A DNA stretch of 64,000 nucleotides from the NCBI RefSeq assembly GCF_002310375.3, contig NZ_CP023315.3, forward strand, positions 682,001 to 746,000. The letters run 5' to 3'. Positions 36,101-44,678 of this stretch are shown piece by piece. The stretch's first letter is position 1, and the number at the start of each line of letters is the position of its first letter. The translations under genes and the position numbers were made by a program. The notes under the pieces were generated by a model. It had not been told where the DNA came from and ran no database searches. It saw only the letters and a list, made by a program, of their open reading frames with translations. Origin of the DNA: Caulobacter vibrioides (lineage in GTDB: Bacteria; Pseudomonadota; Alphaproteobacteria; Caulobacterales; Caulobacteraceae).

Positions 36101-39100
36101 AGCTTCACCGGCGCGGGGACCTGCGTGCTCAACGCCAACCAGGCGGGCAACAACGACTTCCTGGCCGCCTCTCAGGTGCAGCAAAGCTTCACCGTCCTCG
36201 CCGCCGCCGTGGCCCAGACGATCAACTTCACCTCGACCGCCCCCACCAGCGCCCAAGCGGGCGGCGCGACCTACACCCCCACGGCCACCGCCACCTCGGG
36301 CCTGACCGTGGCCTTCACGTTGGACGGTACGAGCACCGGCTGCTCGCTGTCGGGCGGGGTCGTGTCGTTCACCGGCGCCGGCACGTGCCGCATCAACGCC
36401 AACCAGGCGGGCAACACGAGCTTCCTGGCCGCCTCGCAAGTCCAGCAGAGCTTTACGGTGATCGCCGCCGCCGTGGCCCAGACGATCAACTTCACCTCGG
36501 CCGCCCCCACCAGCGCCCAGGCCGGCGGCGCGTCCTATACCCCGACCGCCACGGCGACCTCGGGCCTGACGGTCGCCCTCACGTTGGACGGCGCCAGCAC
36601 GGGCTGTTCGCTGTCGGGCGGGGTGGTGTCGTTCAGCGGGGCGGGGACCTGTGTCCTGAACGCCAACCAGGCGGGCGACGCCGCGTTCCTGGCCGCGCCC
36701 CAGGCGCAGCAGAGCTTCACCGTGATCGCCGCCCCCGTGGCCCAGACGATCAACGTCACCTCGACCGCGCCCACCACGGCGCAGGCGGGCGGGGCGACCT
36801 ATACGCCGACGGCCACCGCGACCTCGGGCCTGACCGTGGCCTTCACCCTGGATGGGACCAGCACGGGCTGTTCGCTGTCGGGCGGTGTGGTCACCTTCAC
36901 CGGCGCGGGGACCTGCGTGCTGAACGCCAACCAGGCCGGCAGTATCGCCTTCCTGGCCGCCGCCCAGGTTCAGCAGAGCTTCGCCGTCGCCGCCGCCGCC
37001 AACCCGGTGGCCCAGACCCTGACCTTCAGCTCGGCCGCGCCGACCAGCGCCCAGGCGGGTGGGGCGAGCTACACCCCGGTCGCCGGCGCCACCTCGGGCC
37101 TGGCGGTGGTCTTCACCCTGGACGGGACCAGCACCGGCTGCGCGCTGGCGGGCGGGGTGGTGTCGTTCACCGGGGCGGGGACCTGTGTCCTCAACGCCAA
37201 CCAGGCGGGCAATGCGTCGTTCCTGCCCGCGCCCCAGGTGCAGCAGACCTTCACCGTCCTCGCCGCCCCCGTGGCGCAGACGATCAACTTCACCTCGACC
37301 GCGCCGACCAACGCCCAGGCCGGCGGGGCGAGCTATACGCCCACCGCGACCGCGACCTCGGGCCTGGCCGTGGCCTTCACCCTGGACGGCGCCAGCACGG
37401 GCTGCTCGCTCTCCGGCGGCGTGGTGAGCTTCACCGGCGCCGGAACCTGCCGGATCAACGCCAACCAGGCGGGCAACGTGTCGTTCCTGGCCGCCACCCA
37501 GGTGCAGCAGACCTTCACGGTGATCGCCGCCGCCGCCGCGGCCCAGACGATCAACTTCACCTCCACCGCGCCCACCAGCGCCCAGGCCGGCGGGGCGAGC
37601 TACACGCCCACGGCCACCGCCACCTCGGGCCTTGCCGTGGCCTTCACGCTCGACGGCGCGAGCACGGGCTGCTCGCTCTCCGGCGGGGTGGTGAGCTTCA
37701 CCGGCGCCGGAACCTGCCGGATCAACGCCAATCAGGCGGGCAACGTATCGTTCCTGGCCGCCGCCCAGGTCCAGCAGACCTTCACGGTGATCGCCGCCGC
37801 CGCCGCGCAGACCATCAACTTCACCTCGACGGCCCCGACCAACGCCCAAGCCGGCGGCGCGAGCTACACGCCCACAGCGACCGCCACCTCGGGCCTGACC
37901 GTGGCCTTCACGCTCGACGGCGCGAGCACCGGCTGCTCGCTGTCGGGCGGTGTGGTGAGCTTCACCAGCGCCGGCACGTGCCGCATCAACGCCAACCAGG
38001 CCGGCAACACGAGCTTCCTCGCCGCCGCCCAGGTGCAGCAGACCTTCACCGTCACCGCCGCCGCCGTGGCCCAGACGATCAACTTCACCTCGACGGCCCC
38101 GACCAGCGCCCAGGCCGGCGGCCCGAGCTATACGCCTGCCGCCACCGCCACCTCGGGCCTGGCCGTCGCCTTCACCCTGGACGGCGCCAGCACCGGCTGC
38201 TTGCTCTCCAGCGGCGTGGTCAGCTTCACCGGCGCCGGCACGTGCCGGATCAACGCCAACCAGGCGGGCGACGCCAACTTCCTGGCCGCCACCCAGGCGC
38301 AGCAGGCCTTCACGGTCAGCGCCGCCCCTGTCGTCACCGTGGCGGCGCCGCAGACGATCAGCTTCACCTCGACCGCGCCGACGAACGCCCAGGTCGGCGG
38401 CGCGAGCTACGCCCCGAGCGCGACCGCGACCTCGGGCCTGGCGGTGGTCTTCACGCTGGACGGCGGCTCCACGGGCTGCGCGCTGTCGGGGGGCGTGGTC
38501 AGCTTCACCGGCGCGGGGACCTGCGTCTTGAACGCCAACCAGCCGGGCGACGTGTCGTTCCTGGCCGCGGCTCAGGCGCAGCAGAGCTTCACCGTCGCGG
38601 CCGCCGCCGCCGCGCAGACGATCAGCTTCACCTCGACGGCGCCCAGCAACGCCCGGGCGGGCGGGGCGAGCTATACGCCTGCGGCGACGGCCACCTCCGG
38701 CCTGGCCGTGGTCCTCACCCTGGACGGGGCCAGCACGGGCTGTGCGCTGTCGGGCGGGGTGGTGAGCTTCACCGGGGCGGGGACCTGCGTGCTGAACGCC
38801 AACCAGGCGGGCGACGCCAGCGTCCAGGCCGCGCTTCAGGTCCAGCAGAGCTTTGCGGTCAGCGCCGCCGCCGCGGCTCAGACGATCAGCTTCACCTCGG
38901 CCGCGCCGACCAACGCCCAGGCGGGCGGGGCGAGCTATACCCCGGCCGCCGTCGCCAGCTCGGGCCTGGCTGTGGCCTTCACGCTGGATGGGGCCAGCAC
39001 CGGCTGCGCGCTGTCGGGCGGGGTGGTGTCGTTCACCGGCGCGGGGACCTGCGTGCTGAACGCCAACCAGGCCGGTAACAACGACGTCCTGGCCGCGCCC

Positions 39101-41140
39101 CAGGTCCAGCAGAGCTTCACGGTCGCCGCCGCCCCGCCGGTGCGGGCGCCGCAGACCATCGTCTTTACCGCCACGCCGCCCGCGTCGGCGCAGGCGGGCG
39201 GCGGCTATGTCGTCGCGGCCACCGCCAGTTCGGGACTGGCCGTCAGCTTCAGCCTGGACGGGACCAGCAGCGGCTGCAGCCTGTCGGGCGCCAGCGTCAG
39301 CTTCATTGATGCGGGGACGTGCCGGATCAACGCCAACCAGGCGGGGAACGACCGGTTCCTGGCCGCGCCCCAGGCGCAGCAGAGCGTCACGGTCAGCCTG
39401 GCCGCCGCCCCCGTCGAGTTCACCTCGACGCCGCCCGCCACGGCTCAGCCGGGGGGCAGCTATACGGTGACGGTCGCGGCCAGCGGCGCGGCGGCGGCGG
39501 TCATCAGCCTGGATCCGGCCAGCACCGGGTGCGCCCTCAGCGGCTCCCAGGTGGTGTTCACCGGGCCCGGCGTGTGCCGCATCAACGCCGACCTGCCCCC
39601 CACCGAGGCCTTCCCCACGGGCCGCAGGGTGCAGCAGTCGATCACGATCGAGAAGACCGCGGCGCTCTGCACGCTGTCGTCGTCCGCCGCGAAGGTCTTC
39701 GCCGACCTGCCGGTCGTCTTGACCGCCGCTTGCGCCTCACAAAGCGGCCGGGGGCAACCGTCGGGCACGGTGACCTTCACCTCGGGCGGCGCGACGCTTG
39801 GGGTGGCGACCCTGGTCAATGGAACCGGGGCGCTGACGACCCAGTTTTCCGGCGTCGGCGACGTGGTGATCTCCGCGCAGTATTCCGGTGACGCCGAAAA
39901 CGCCGCCGCCAGCTTCGTCGACGCGCTCAAGATCCTGGTCGACGCGCGTCCCGACCCGGCGCAGAACGGCGACATCCAGTCGTCGGTCACCGAGCAGGCG
40001 TCCTCGCAGACCCGGTTTGGACAGACCCAGATCGACAACATCTTCAGCCGCTTGCAAGAGCTGAACACCGTCGGGGCGGGCCGGCCGTCCAGCCTGCGGA
40101 TCCGCGCGGTGGGGAGCTCGCCGCGTCCGGTTCTGTCGAACGGCGCCACCGATACGCGCTCGAGCGAGTCAGAATGGCTGCGCGCGCTGAACTTCGCGCA
40201 ACGCTGGCCCAATCACGCCCTCGGCGCCGATGGGATCGCTCGGGACGTCCAGAACCCCCAGGCCCGTCCGGCCGCCTCGTCGGAGCCGTCCGATACGGGG
40301 CCGTGGCAGCTATGGACCGCCGGGGACGTGGCCATCGGCGTCTACAGGCCGCTGCCGGACGGCAAGGGGCGCCCGACCTTCACGACCCAGGGCGTCACGG
40401 CGGGCTATGATCGCCGGGTGTCCGACAAGGTCAACGCCGGCTTCGCCGTCGGCTTTGCGTTCGACACCACGCGGCTGCCCGCCAGCCTGGGCCGAAGCGA
40501 GGTCCAGAACCTGTCTTTGGCCGCCTACGCCAACGCCCGTCTGACGCCGGAGACGTTCCTCAGCCTGATCCTCGGCTCGGGTAGCGGGACCATCGACAGC
40601 GAGCGCGGCTTCGCCGGTGAAGAGGGCAAGCTGTCTGGCGCGCGCGACACGACCCAGCTCTTCGCAACCTTCGCCCTGACGCACGATATGGTGCGCGGCG
40701 GCATGACCTTCTCGCCGTATGCGCGGCTGGACGCGGTGCGGATCCAGCTGGCGGCCTATGAAGAGCGCGGCATGCGCGAACGCGCGCTTCGCTATGACCG
40801 GCTGGTCAGCGACTTCGCCAGCGGCGTTGTGGGCGCGCGGCTCAACTATCCGCTGTCGGTGGATCGTGGACGCTGGCTGCTGCACGGCCGCCTGGAGTAT
40901 CGCCGCCGGATCGCCGGCGACTACCAGCAGCGGATCGGCTACGCGAACGAGACGAGCGGCGAGCGCTACCCGTTCCTCTTCAGCCAGCAGCCGATCGCCA
41001 GCGAGTCGCTGGACTGGCGCGGCGGCCTGCGGTTCGCCGCCAACCCCAAGACCACCCTTTCCCTCGACTACCAGGGCAACTCCGCCGCAGGCCAGTCACC
41101 CGCCACGATCCGGGCGGGGGTGGAGCTGCGGTTCCCGTGA
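33146..41140 (+). CDS. giant repeat autotransporter with Cys-paired Ig-like repeats
   Basis: The 2,664-residue protein has a long basic N-region and signal peptide (cleavage near residue 70, PAQAQN), typical of large autotransporters. A domain of about 205 residues (FSYHWRDVLDRTMPAPVLG...) occurs twice, at about 33370 and 35080. Around 19 repeats of roughly 85-90 residues follow in two blocks (4, then 15), each like QTINFTSTAPTSAQAGGASY...STGCSLSGG...GAGTCRINANQAGN...FLAA.QVQQ.FTV, with two cysteines 15 residues apart that probably form a disulfide. After a last Ig-like domain (SGTVTFTSGGATLGV) and linker comes a C-terminal autotransporter beta barrel of about 280 residues (GPWQLWTAGDVAIGVYR... 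to VELRFP). The end -FP departs from the usual terminal aromatic. Likely surface adhesin or stalk/holdfast-related structure; role inferred. Confidence 0.85.
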   Translation: MSVQEGVIGTERGQTQRWRAAFSALLTTRPVRARTATLTPAARRGAARVLSLLSLCLALVSGLWAAPAQAQNETKTFSFSYHWRDVLDRTMPAPVLGYDTNGLAFYFPDVNPFPTRTSGNDLCFTINKVAVPIDDGQGSLVSDLGTTWRLRFSTSQTYPCTATYTNMALATAMGLYTANVTIAITNTLPVFQQTAFTVPLGQTTTISKASIVTDADGDLISPLTLNQASKTGPGCGEVSLVTSGGSSVASGVAFTPSASGGACSIGITAHDGIATVAETLVFTAPAAQTISFTGAAPTNARVGGATYTPAATATSGLAVAFALDASSTGCALSGGVVSFTGVGTCVLNANQAGDASFQAASQVQQSFAVAAAAAAQTITFTSTAPTNAQASGATYTPTATATSGLAVAFALDATSTGCALSNGVVSFTGAGTCVLNANQAGNNDFLAASQVQQSFTVLAAAVAQTINFTSTAPTSAQAGVASYTPTATATSGLTVAFTLDGTSTGCSLSGGVVSFTGAGTCRINANQAGNTSFLAASQVQQAFTVIAAAPVAQTITFNTAPRNARAGGASYTPAATATSGLTVAFTLDGTSTGCSLSGGVVSFTSAGTCRINANQAGDASFLAASQVQQSFTVAAAPVVQGDHIVFPTFSYHWRDVLDRTMPAPVLGNDEAGLPLYFTDVNAFPSQGINFCYEINKVAVPMDDGRGALVVGVGTTWRLRFSTTHSYLCTATYTGMPLQTATTYYSADITIAITNTPAAFQQTAFTAPVGQTTTIPKASVVSSPDGDPISLTLNQASLTGPGCGAVSVVASGVEFTPSASGGACSISATANDGITTATQTLVFTAPAAQTISFTGAAPTNARVGGATYTPAATATSGLAVAFALDASSTGCSLSGGVVSFTGVGTCVLNANQAGDASFQAASQVQQSFAVAAAAAAQTITFTSTAPTNAQASGATYTPTATATSGLAVAFALDGASTGCSLSGGVISFTGAGTCVLNANQAGNNDFLAASQVQQSFTVLAAAVAQTINFTSTAPTSAQAGGATYTPTATATSGLTVAFTLDGTSTGCSLSGGVVSFTGAGTCRINANQAGNTSFLAASQVQQSFTVIAAAVAQTINFTSAAPTSAQAGGASYTPTATATSGLTVALTLDGASTGCSLSGGVVSFSGAGTCVLNANQAGDAAFLAAPQAQQSFTVIAAPVAQTINVTSTAPTTAQAGGATYTPTATATSGLTVAFTLDGTSTGCSLSGGVVTFTGAGTCVLNANQAGSIAFLAAAQVQQSFAVAAAANPVAQTLTFSSAAPTSAQAGGASYTPVAGATSGLAVVFTLDGTSTGCALAGGVVSFTGAGTCVLNANQAGNASFLPAPQVQQTFTVLAAPVAQTINFTSTAPTNAQAGGASYTPTATATSGLAVAFTLDGASTGCSLSGGVVSFTGAGTCRINANQAGNVSFLAATQVQQTFTVIAAAAAAQTINFTSTAPTSAQAGGASYTPTATATSGLAVAFTLDGASTGCSLSGGVVSFTGAGTCRINANQAGNVSFLAAAQVQQTFTVIAAAAAQTINFTSTAPTNAQAGGASYTPTATATSGLTVAFTLDGASTGCSLSGGVVSFTSAGTCRINANQAGNTSFLAAAQVQQTFTVTAAAVAQTINFTSTAPTSAQAGGPSYTPAATATSGLAVAFTLDGASTGCLLSSGVVSFTGAGTCRINANQAGDANFLAATQAQQAFTVSAAPVVTVAAPQTISFTSTAPTNAQVGGASYAPSATATSGLAVVFTLDGGSTGCALSGGVVSFTGAGTCVLNANQPGDVSFLAAAQAQQSFTVAAAAAAQTISFTSTAPSNARAGGASYTPAATATSGLAVVLTLDGASTGCALSGGVVSFTGAGTCVLNANQAGDASVQAALQVQQSFAVSAAAAAQTISFTSAAPTNAQAGGASYTPAAVASSGLAVAFTLDGASTGCALSGGVVSFTGAGTCVLNANQAGNNDVLAAPQVQQSFTVAAAPPVRAPQTIVFTATPPASAQAGGGYVVAATASSGLAVSFSLDGTSSGCSLSGASVSFIDAGTCRINANQAGNDRFLAAPQAQQSVTVSLAAAPVEFTSTPPATAQPGGSYTVTVAASGAAAAVISLDPASTGCALSGSQVVFTGPGVCRINADLPPTEAFPTGRRVQQSITIEKTAALCTLSSSAAKVFADLPVVLTAACASQSGRGQPSGTVTFTSGGATLGVATLVNGTGALTTQFSGVGDVVISAQYSGDAENAAASFVDALKILVDARPDPAQNGDIQSSVTEQASSQTRFGQTQIDNIFSRLQELNTVGAGRPSSLRIRAVGSSPRPVLSNGATDTRSSESEWLRALNFAQRWPNHALGADGIARDVQNPQARPAASSEPSDTGPWQLWTAGDVAIGVYRPLPDGKGRPTFTTQGVTAGYDRRVSDKVNAGFAVGFAFDTTRLPASLGRSEVQNLSLAAYANARLTPETFLSLILGSGSGTIDSERGFAGEEGKLSGARDTTQLFATFALTHDMVRGGMTFSPYARLDAVRIQLAAYEERGMRERALRYDRLVSDFASGVVGARLNYPLSVDRGRWLLHGRLEYRRRIAGDYQQRIGYANETSGERYPFLFSQQPIASESLDWRGGLRFAANPKTTLSLDYQGNSAAGQSPATIRAGVELRFP
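34004..35070 (+). repeat. coding tandem repeats, block A (4 copies)
   Basis: Four head-to-tail copies of about 264 bp, each starting at a GCCCAGAC-type sequence encoding AQT[IL]. Copies are highly similar at the DNA level, not only in protein, which implies recent duplication or gene conversion. Confidence 0.85.
35684..39405 (+). repeat. coding tandem repeats, block B (14 good copies plus a degenerate one)
   Basis: Continuation of the same repeat after the second FSYHWRDVLDR domain. The first two copies of block B are nearly identical to the first two of block A, showing a duplication of about 1.7 kb (domain plus repeats, 33.4-35.07 kb against 35.08-36.2 kb and beyond). The last copies (near 39150-39400) diverge, and a degenerate copy extends to about 39650. 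Confidence 0.8.
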
Positions 41141-41328
41141 GGGATGCGGGGGGGCGTGTGTGGTGTGAGACTTGGTGGTGAGCGAGAGGGTGGCGCCGAG
41201 TGCTGGGTTAGCCGTGCGGCGCGACGCCTATGTCTGCGATTGGCGAGAACGGGCCGCCGATGGCCAGAGATCGCTACACGCGATGCTTGGGGGCTCTCGA
41301 TCCGGAAAAGGGCGCGCGAAGTACGATG

Positions 41329-42036
41329 TTAAAGGCACCTGGGCAGGGCGCGTACCGCTGCGACCACTTCGTCACGAGCATCGGCTGGTGGAGCGCCGGG
41401 CGGTGTAGTTTTGCGCTCCCGAAGCGTTGACCAGTAACGCGCGCCGCCAAGCTTCAGATAAGCTGGATCGCCCCCGATCCGGCCGTCCTTGGTCACCCAT
41501 CGCGTCATGATCTTGACCGCGCAAGCGAGGTTGACATCGGGCCGCGTGAGGTCCGCTTCCGACTTTAGCCCACAGCCATAACCGGCCTCGTCGGAGAGCG
41601 AGAGTTGTAAAAGGCCGATGCTGTACTGGCCCTGATCCACCTCCCAATAGGGCTCAGCGGCTTGGAAATTCGATTCCGGGCGTGCCATGGCCGTCAGCAA
41701 GGTGCGCCAAACTAAAGCACGGTCTTTCAGCGCCAACTCGGCGTACTGTGGGCAGAAAGTGGCTGCATCGACTGGCAGGGTGGCTGCGAGCGGATGAGTG
41801 GCGCCTAGAAGGGGCTCGAGGAGAGTGACCACCTCCAAACGAGTCAGGGTCTTGGCGGTCGCGCCCTGCGCGGCCAGACAGGCTCTGCCGAACTTCTTAG
41901 CGTCGGCCTGGGTTGTGAACCCTCGCGCCTTCATCTGCTTGGTGCAACTGGCCGGCGTCGCTGGTGCGGGGGCGGCGGCGGCGCCTTCGTGACACAAAAC
42001 GGCGACGACGAGCCCTACGAGAAAAGCCGCTCTCAT
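41329..42036 (-). CDS. secreted lytic transglycosylase-like protein
   Basis: The 235-residue product has a signal peptide (MRAAFLVGLVVAVLCHEGAAAA) and an SLT/lysozyme-like region: MARPESNFQAAEPYWEVDQGQYSIGLLQLSLSDEAGYGC, where Glu in PESNF fits the catalytic glutamate and YSIGLLQLS corresponds to the family GLMQ segment, followed by NLACAVKIMTRWV. Several cysteines suggest periplasmic disulfides. It overlaps the preceding amidase-like gene by 4 bases; the two would cut glycan and peptide cross-links of peptidoglycan together. The 188 bases between it and the autotransporter stop hold no gene. Confidence 0.78.
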   Translation of the reverse strand: MRAAFLVGLVVAVLCHEGAAAAPAPATPASCTKQMKARGFTTQADAKKFGRACLAAQGATAKTLTRLEVVTLLEPLLGATHPLAATLPVDAATFCPQYAELALKDRALVWRTLLTAMARPESNFQAAEPYWEVDQGQYSIGLLQLSLSDEAGYGCGLKSEADLTRPDVNLACAVKIMTRWVTKDGRIGGDPAYLKLGGARYWSTLRERKTTPPGAPPADARDEVVAAVRALPRCL

Positions 42037-42983
42037 GACCCTATCTCCACAGCGGTGATCAGCTCGGCCAGAACGCGGTCGAAGAGCGCGACATCAAAAT
42101 TCTGGGGATCGTCGTGCCCGCCTTTATATTTGGCGTCGATGACCGCGTGGAAGGCGGGGGTCAGCCAATGGCCGCGCCGGGCGCTGGCGGCGATATAGAG
42201 AAGGGCTAAGCGGCGATACTGGATCTCGGTGAAGCCTAGGTCGGGTGCGATCAGGTCATTAGCATCCTTGCCGGGCGCCGGCAGGGCCGGGCTGCCGATC
42301 CGAGGTTGGATGTTCTCGACCCCGAGGAAGAGCCCGCGTTTGGCGCTGGCGTTATGGCAGTAGTCGAACTTCAGGTGCGAGATGTGGGTCTCGAACGGGG
42401 TTTCGACGATCGAGCCGCCGATCCGGTTGGTCCAGGCGTGGGCGAGCGGCGCCTTCGTCGTGGGCGGCTTGTGTCCCCCGAAGCTGCGGTTGGTAGGCCA
42501 GGTCTCCCTATCACGATCGGCGGGCAGCTGGCCGCGAACAGGACAGGAAGCCGTCGGCTTCGTGACGGCGGAACAGTTGGGCGAACTGGTGTCGTGGATC
42601 ACGAAATAGTCGACTGTGAGCGGCTTGGTGCTCGTCAATCCAAGATCTGCGAGCGCGATTTGGTGGCGCACTGCGTAGCTTTCGACACTGGCGCGGTCGA
42701 ATGGAACCTTGGCGCCCGCACGATCGGTGAGGCGCGCTGGAGCAGTCGGATCGCCAATCTTCGCTCCGCGCTTGACCTGTCTCAGCAGGCAGCGCGCTTG
42801 TTGGTTCGGCTGTCCCGCGAATTGACGCCGCGCCACGTCAAACCCGCACAGGCCCTCCCGGGCCTGTGGGACGGTAACCTTGTCTTTCAAGCGGCATTTG
42901 GGCGAACTGGAATCCTGAGCGAAAGCGCCATGGCCCAAGGCCAGGGATGCCGCCAAGACGCTGGATACGACAACGGCTTTCAT
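42033..42983 (-). CDS. secreted N-acetylmuramoyl-L-alanine amidase-like protein
   Basis: The 316-residue product has a signal peptide (to about residue 22, GHGAFAQ). The amidase_2 pattern is recognisable: DYFVIHDTSSPNC (first zinc His), LGVENIQPRI (catalytic Glu) and FHAVIDAKYKGGHDDPQNFD (third His with the DP motif). Its family position is divergent, so activity is inferred. ATG 42983 gives the signal peptide. First gene of a two-gene operon with the transglycosylase-like protein; context suggests peptidoglycan remodelling or a contact-dependent cell-wall attack. Confidence 0.7.
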   Translation of the reverse strand: MKAVVVSSVLAASLALGHGAFAQDSSSPKCRLKDKVTVPQAREGLCGFDVARRQFAGQPNQQARCLLRQVKRGAKIGDPTAPARLTDRAGAKVPFDRASVESYAVRHQIALADLGLTSTKPLTVDYFVIHDTSSPNCSAVTKPTASCPVRGQLPADRDRETWPTNRSFGGHKPPTTKAPLAHAWTNRIGGSIVETPFETHISHLKFDYCHNASAKRGLFLGVENIQPRIGSPALPAPGKDANDLIAPDLGFTEIQYRRLALLYIAASARRGHWLTPAFHAVIDAKYKGGHDDPQNFDVALFDRVLAELITAVEIGS

Positions 42984-43096
42984 CTGATCCCCCAGAAGCC
43001 ATAGCTCCCGCTTCCGTAGCGGTGCGCTTATAAGTTGTCTCTGTCAAGCATCACACCCGAGGATGCCCCGTTAGGCGGGCGTCGCAGCAAAACCCC

Positions 43097-43173
43097 TGGC
43101 GGCCCGGGAGGGACTCGAACCCCCGACCTTCGCTTTAGGAAAGCGCTGCTCTATCCTGCTGAGCTACCGGGCC
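43097..43173 (-). tRNA. tRNA-Arg (CCU)
   Basis: On the minus strand the acceptor GGCCCGG pairs with CCGGGCC, discriminator G and encoded CCA at 43099-43097. T arm GGGGG-TTCGAGT-CCCTC; anticodon loop TTCCTAA with anticodon CCU. Length 77 nt. Base pair 27-43 is a G-A mismatch, which is tolerated. Confidence 0.93.
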
Positions 43174-43249
43174 GCGCGGTGCGCGGGTCAGGGTCAATAG
43201 CGCAAGACGCGGGAGGTTAGAACCCCGTCCGCGAGGCTTGGGGGAACGC

Positions 43250-44512
43250 GTGCGGCATTTGAAGTCCATCTATGTGCAGGTGCTGATTGCGATCGTCCTG
43301 GGGGTGCTGGTCGGGGCGATATGGCCGCAGATCGGGGTGGCGCTGAAGCCGCTGGGCGATGGCTTCATCAAGCTGATCAAGCTGGTTATCGCGCCGGTGA
43401 TCTTCTGCACCGTGGCCGGCGGCATCGCGCGCATGGGCGACATGAAGGCGTTCGGCCGGGTGGGCGTGAAGGCGCTGATCTATTTTGAAGTGGTCTCGAC
43501 CCTGGCCCTGGTGCTGGGCCTGGTCGTCGGCCGGCTGGTGCAGCCTGGCGCGGGCTTCAACATCGATCCGGCCACGCTCGATGCGTCGGTCGCCGCCGGC
43601 TACGTGGAAAAGGCCCAGCACGGCGAGGGCATGGTCGCCTATCTGCTGCACCTGATCCCCGACACCTTCATCGGCGCCTTCGCCGACGGGAACCTGCTGC
43701 AGGTGCTGGTGATCGCGATCCTGACCGGCTTCGCCTGCGTGCGGCTGGGCGACTTCGGCGAGCGGGTCGCCCATGTGCTGGACGAGACGTCCAAGCTGTT
43801 CTTCGGGATCATTCATATCGTGGTGCGCCTGGCCCCGATCGGCGCGTTCGGCGCCATGGGCTTCACCATCGGCAAGTACGGGGTGGAGGCGCTGGTGCAG
43901 CTGGGCGCGCTGGTGGCGACCTTCTATGTCACCTCGCTGCTGTTCGTGCTGGTGGTGCTGGGAGGGATCGCCTGGGCCAGCGGCTTCTCGATCTTCCGGT
44001 TCCTGGCCTATATCCGCGAAGAGCTGCTGATCGTGTTGGGCACCAGCTCCTCGGAGTCGGTGCTGCCGCAGATGATGGAGAAGCTGGAGAACGCCGGCGC
44101 CCGTCGCTCGGTGGTGGGGCTGGTGATCCCCACGGGGTACAGCTTCAATCTCGACGGCACCAACATCTACATGACCCTGGCCACGCTGTTCCTGGCCCAG
44201 GCCACGAACACGCCGCTGTCGCTGGGCCAGGAGCTGGCGCTGCTGGGCGTGGCGATGCTGACCTCGAAAGGCGCTTCGGGCGTCACGGGAGCCGGCTTCA
44301 TCACCCTGGCCGCGACCCTGGCCGTCGTGCCCGACATTCCGATCGCCGCCCTGGCCATCCTGGTCGGCGTGGACCGGTTCATGAGCGAGTGTCGAGCCCT
44401 GACCAATCTGGTCGGCAACGGCGTCGCCACGCTGGTGGTGGCGCGCTGGGAAGGGGCGCTTGATCGCCAGCGGTTGGACCGGGTCCTGCGGGGCGCGCCT
44501 GCGACCGAGTGA
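43250..44512 (+). CDS. dctA: dicarboxylate:cation symporter (DctA family)
   Basis: Inner-membrane uptake of C4-dicarboxylates such as succinate, fumarate and malate. The 420-residue product has eight transmembrane segments and the family hairpin signatures: [13 protein letters not shown] (HP1), [13 protein letters not shown] (TM7), [13 protein letters not shown] (HP2) and [16 protein letters not shown] (TM8). The open frame reaches a TTG at 43238, but GTG 43250 has a GGGGGAA ribosome-binding site at proper distance. It lies alone between tRNA-Arg and the HWE kinase gene. Confidence 0.94.
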   Translation: MRHLKSIYVQVLIAIVLGVLVGAIWPQIGVALKPLGDGFIKLIKLVIAPVIFCTVAGGIARMGDMKAFGRVGVKALIYFEVVSTLALVLGLVVGRLVQPGAGFNIDPATLDASVAAGYVEKAQHGEGMVAYLLHLIPDTFIGAFADGNLLQVLVIAILTGFACVRLGDFGERVAHVLDETSKLFFGIIHIVVRLAPIGAFGAMGFTIGKYGVEALVQLGALVATFYVTSLLFVLVVLGGIAWASGFSIFRFLAYIREELLIVLGTSSSESVLPQMMEKLENAGARRSVVGLVIPTGYSFNLDGTNIYMTLATLFLAQATNTPLSLGQELALLGVAMLTSKGASGVTGAGFITLAATLAVVPDIPIAALAILVGVDRFMSECRALTNLVGNGVATLVVARWEGALDRQRLDRVLRGAPATE

Positions 44513-44678
44513 CGCTGCACGGCGAAGCTTGCCACTTATCAAGGCGGAGCCTCGCCCGACGTGCAATCCTGCCTGAGTTCGCGTGCAGTGGCGTTTTGAT
44601 TCGCGCATGGCGGTCGCGAGAGTTCGGCGCCGTCTACATGTTAGGGTTACGCGGCACAACCAGCGTGCGATTGGAGCT

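Noticed and set aside
35198-37849. Long minus-strand open frame of 883 codons
   Set aside because: It lies antisense to the autotransporter repeat array; the repeated GC-rich codons keep the opposite frame open. Its product is low-complexity Arg/Gly-rich and shows no family motifs.
36385-39078. Plus-strand open frame of 897 codons
   Set aside because: An out-of-frame reading of the same repeats; Arg/Gly/Pro-rich and without motif, whereas the main frame gives a signal peptide, repeats and barrel.
34004-39405. CRISPR array or integron-like array
   Set aside because: The repeat units are about 264 bp, contiguous, in frame and coding; there are no unique spacers and no cas genes.
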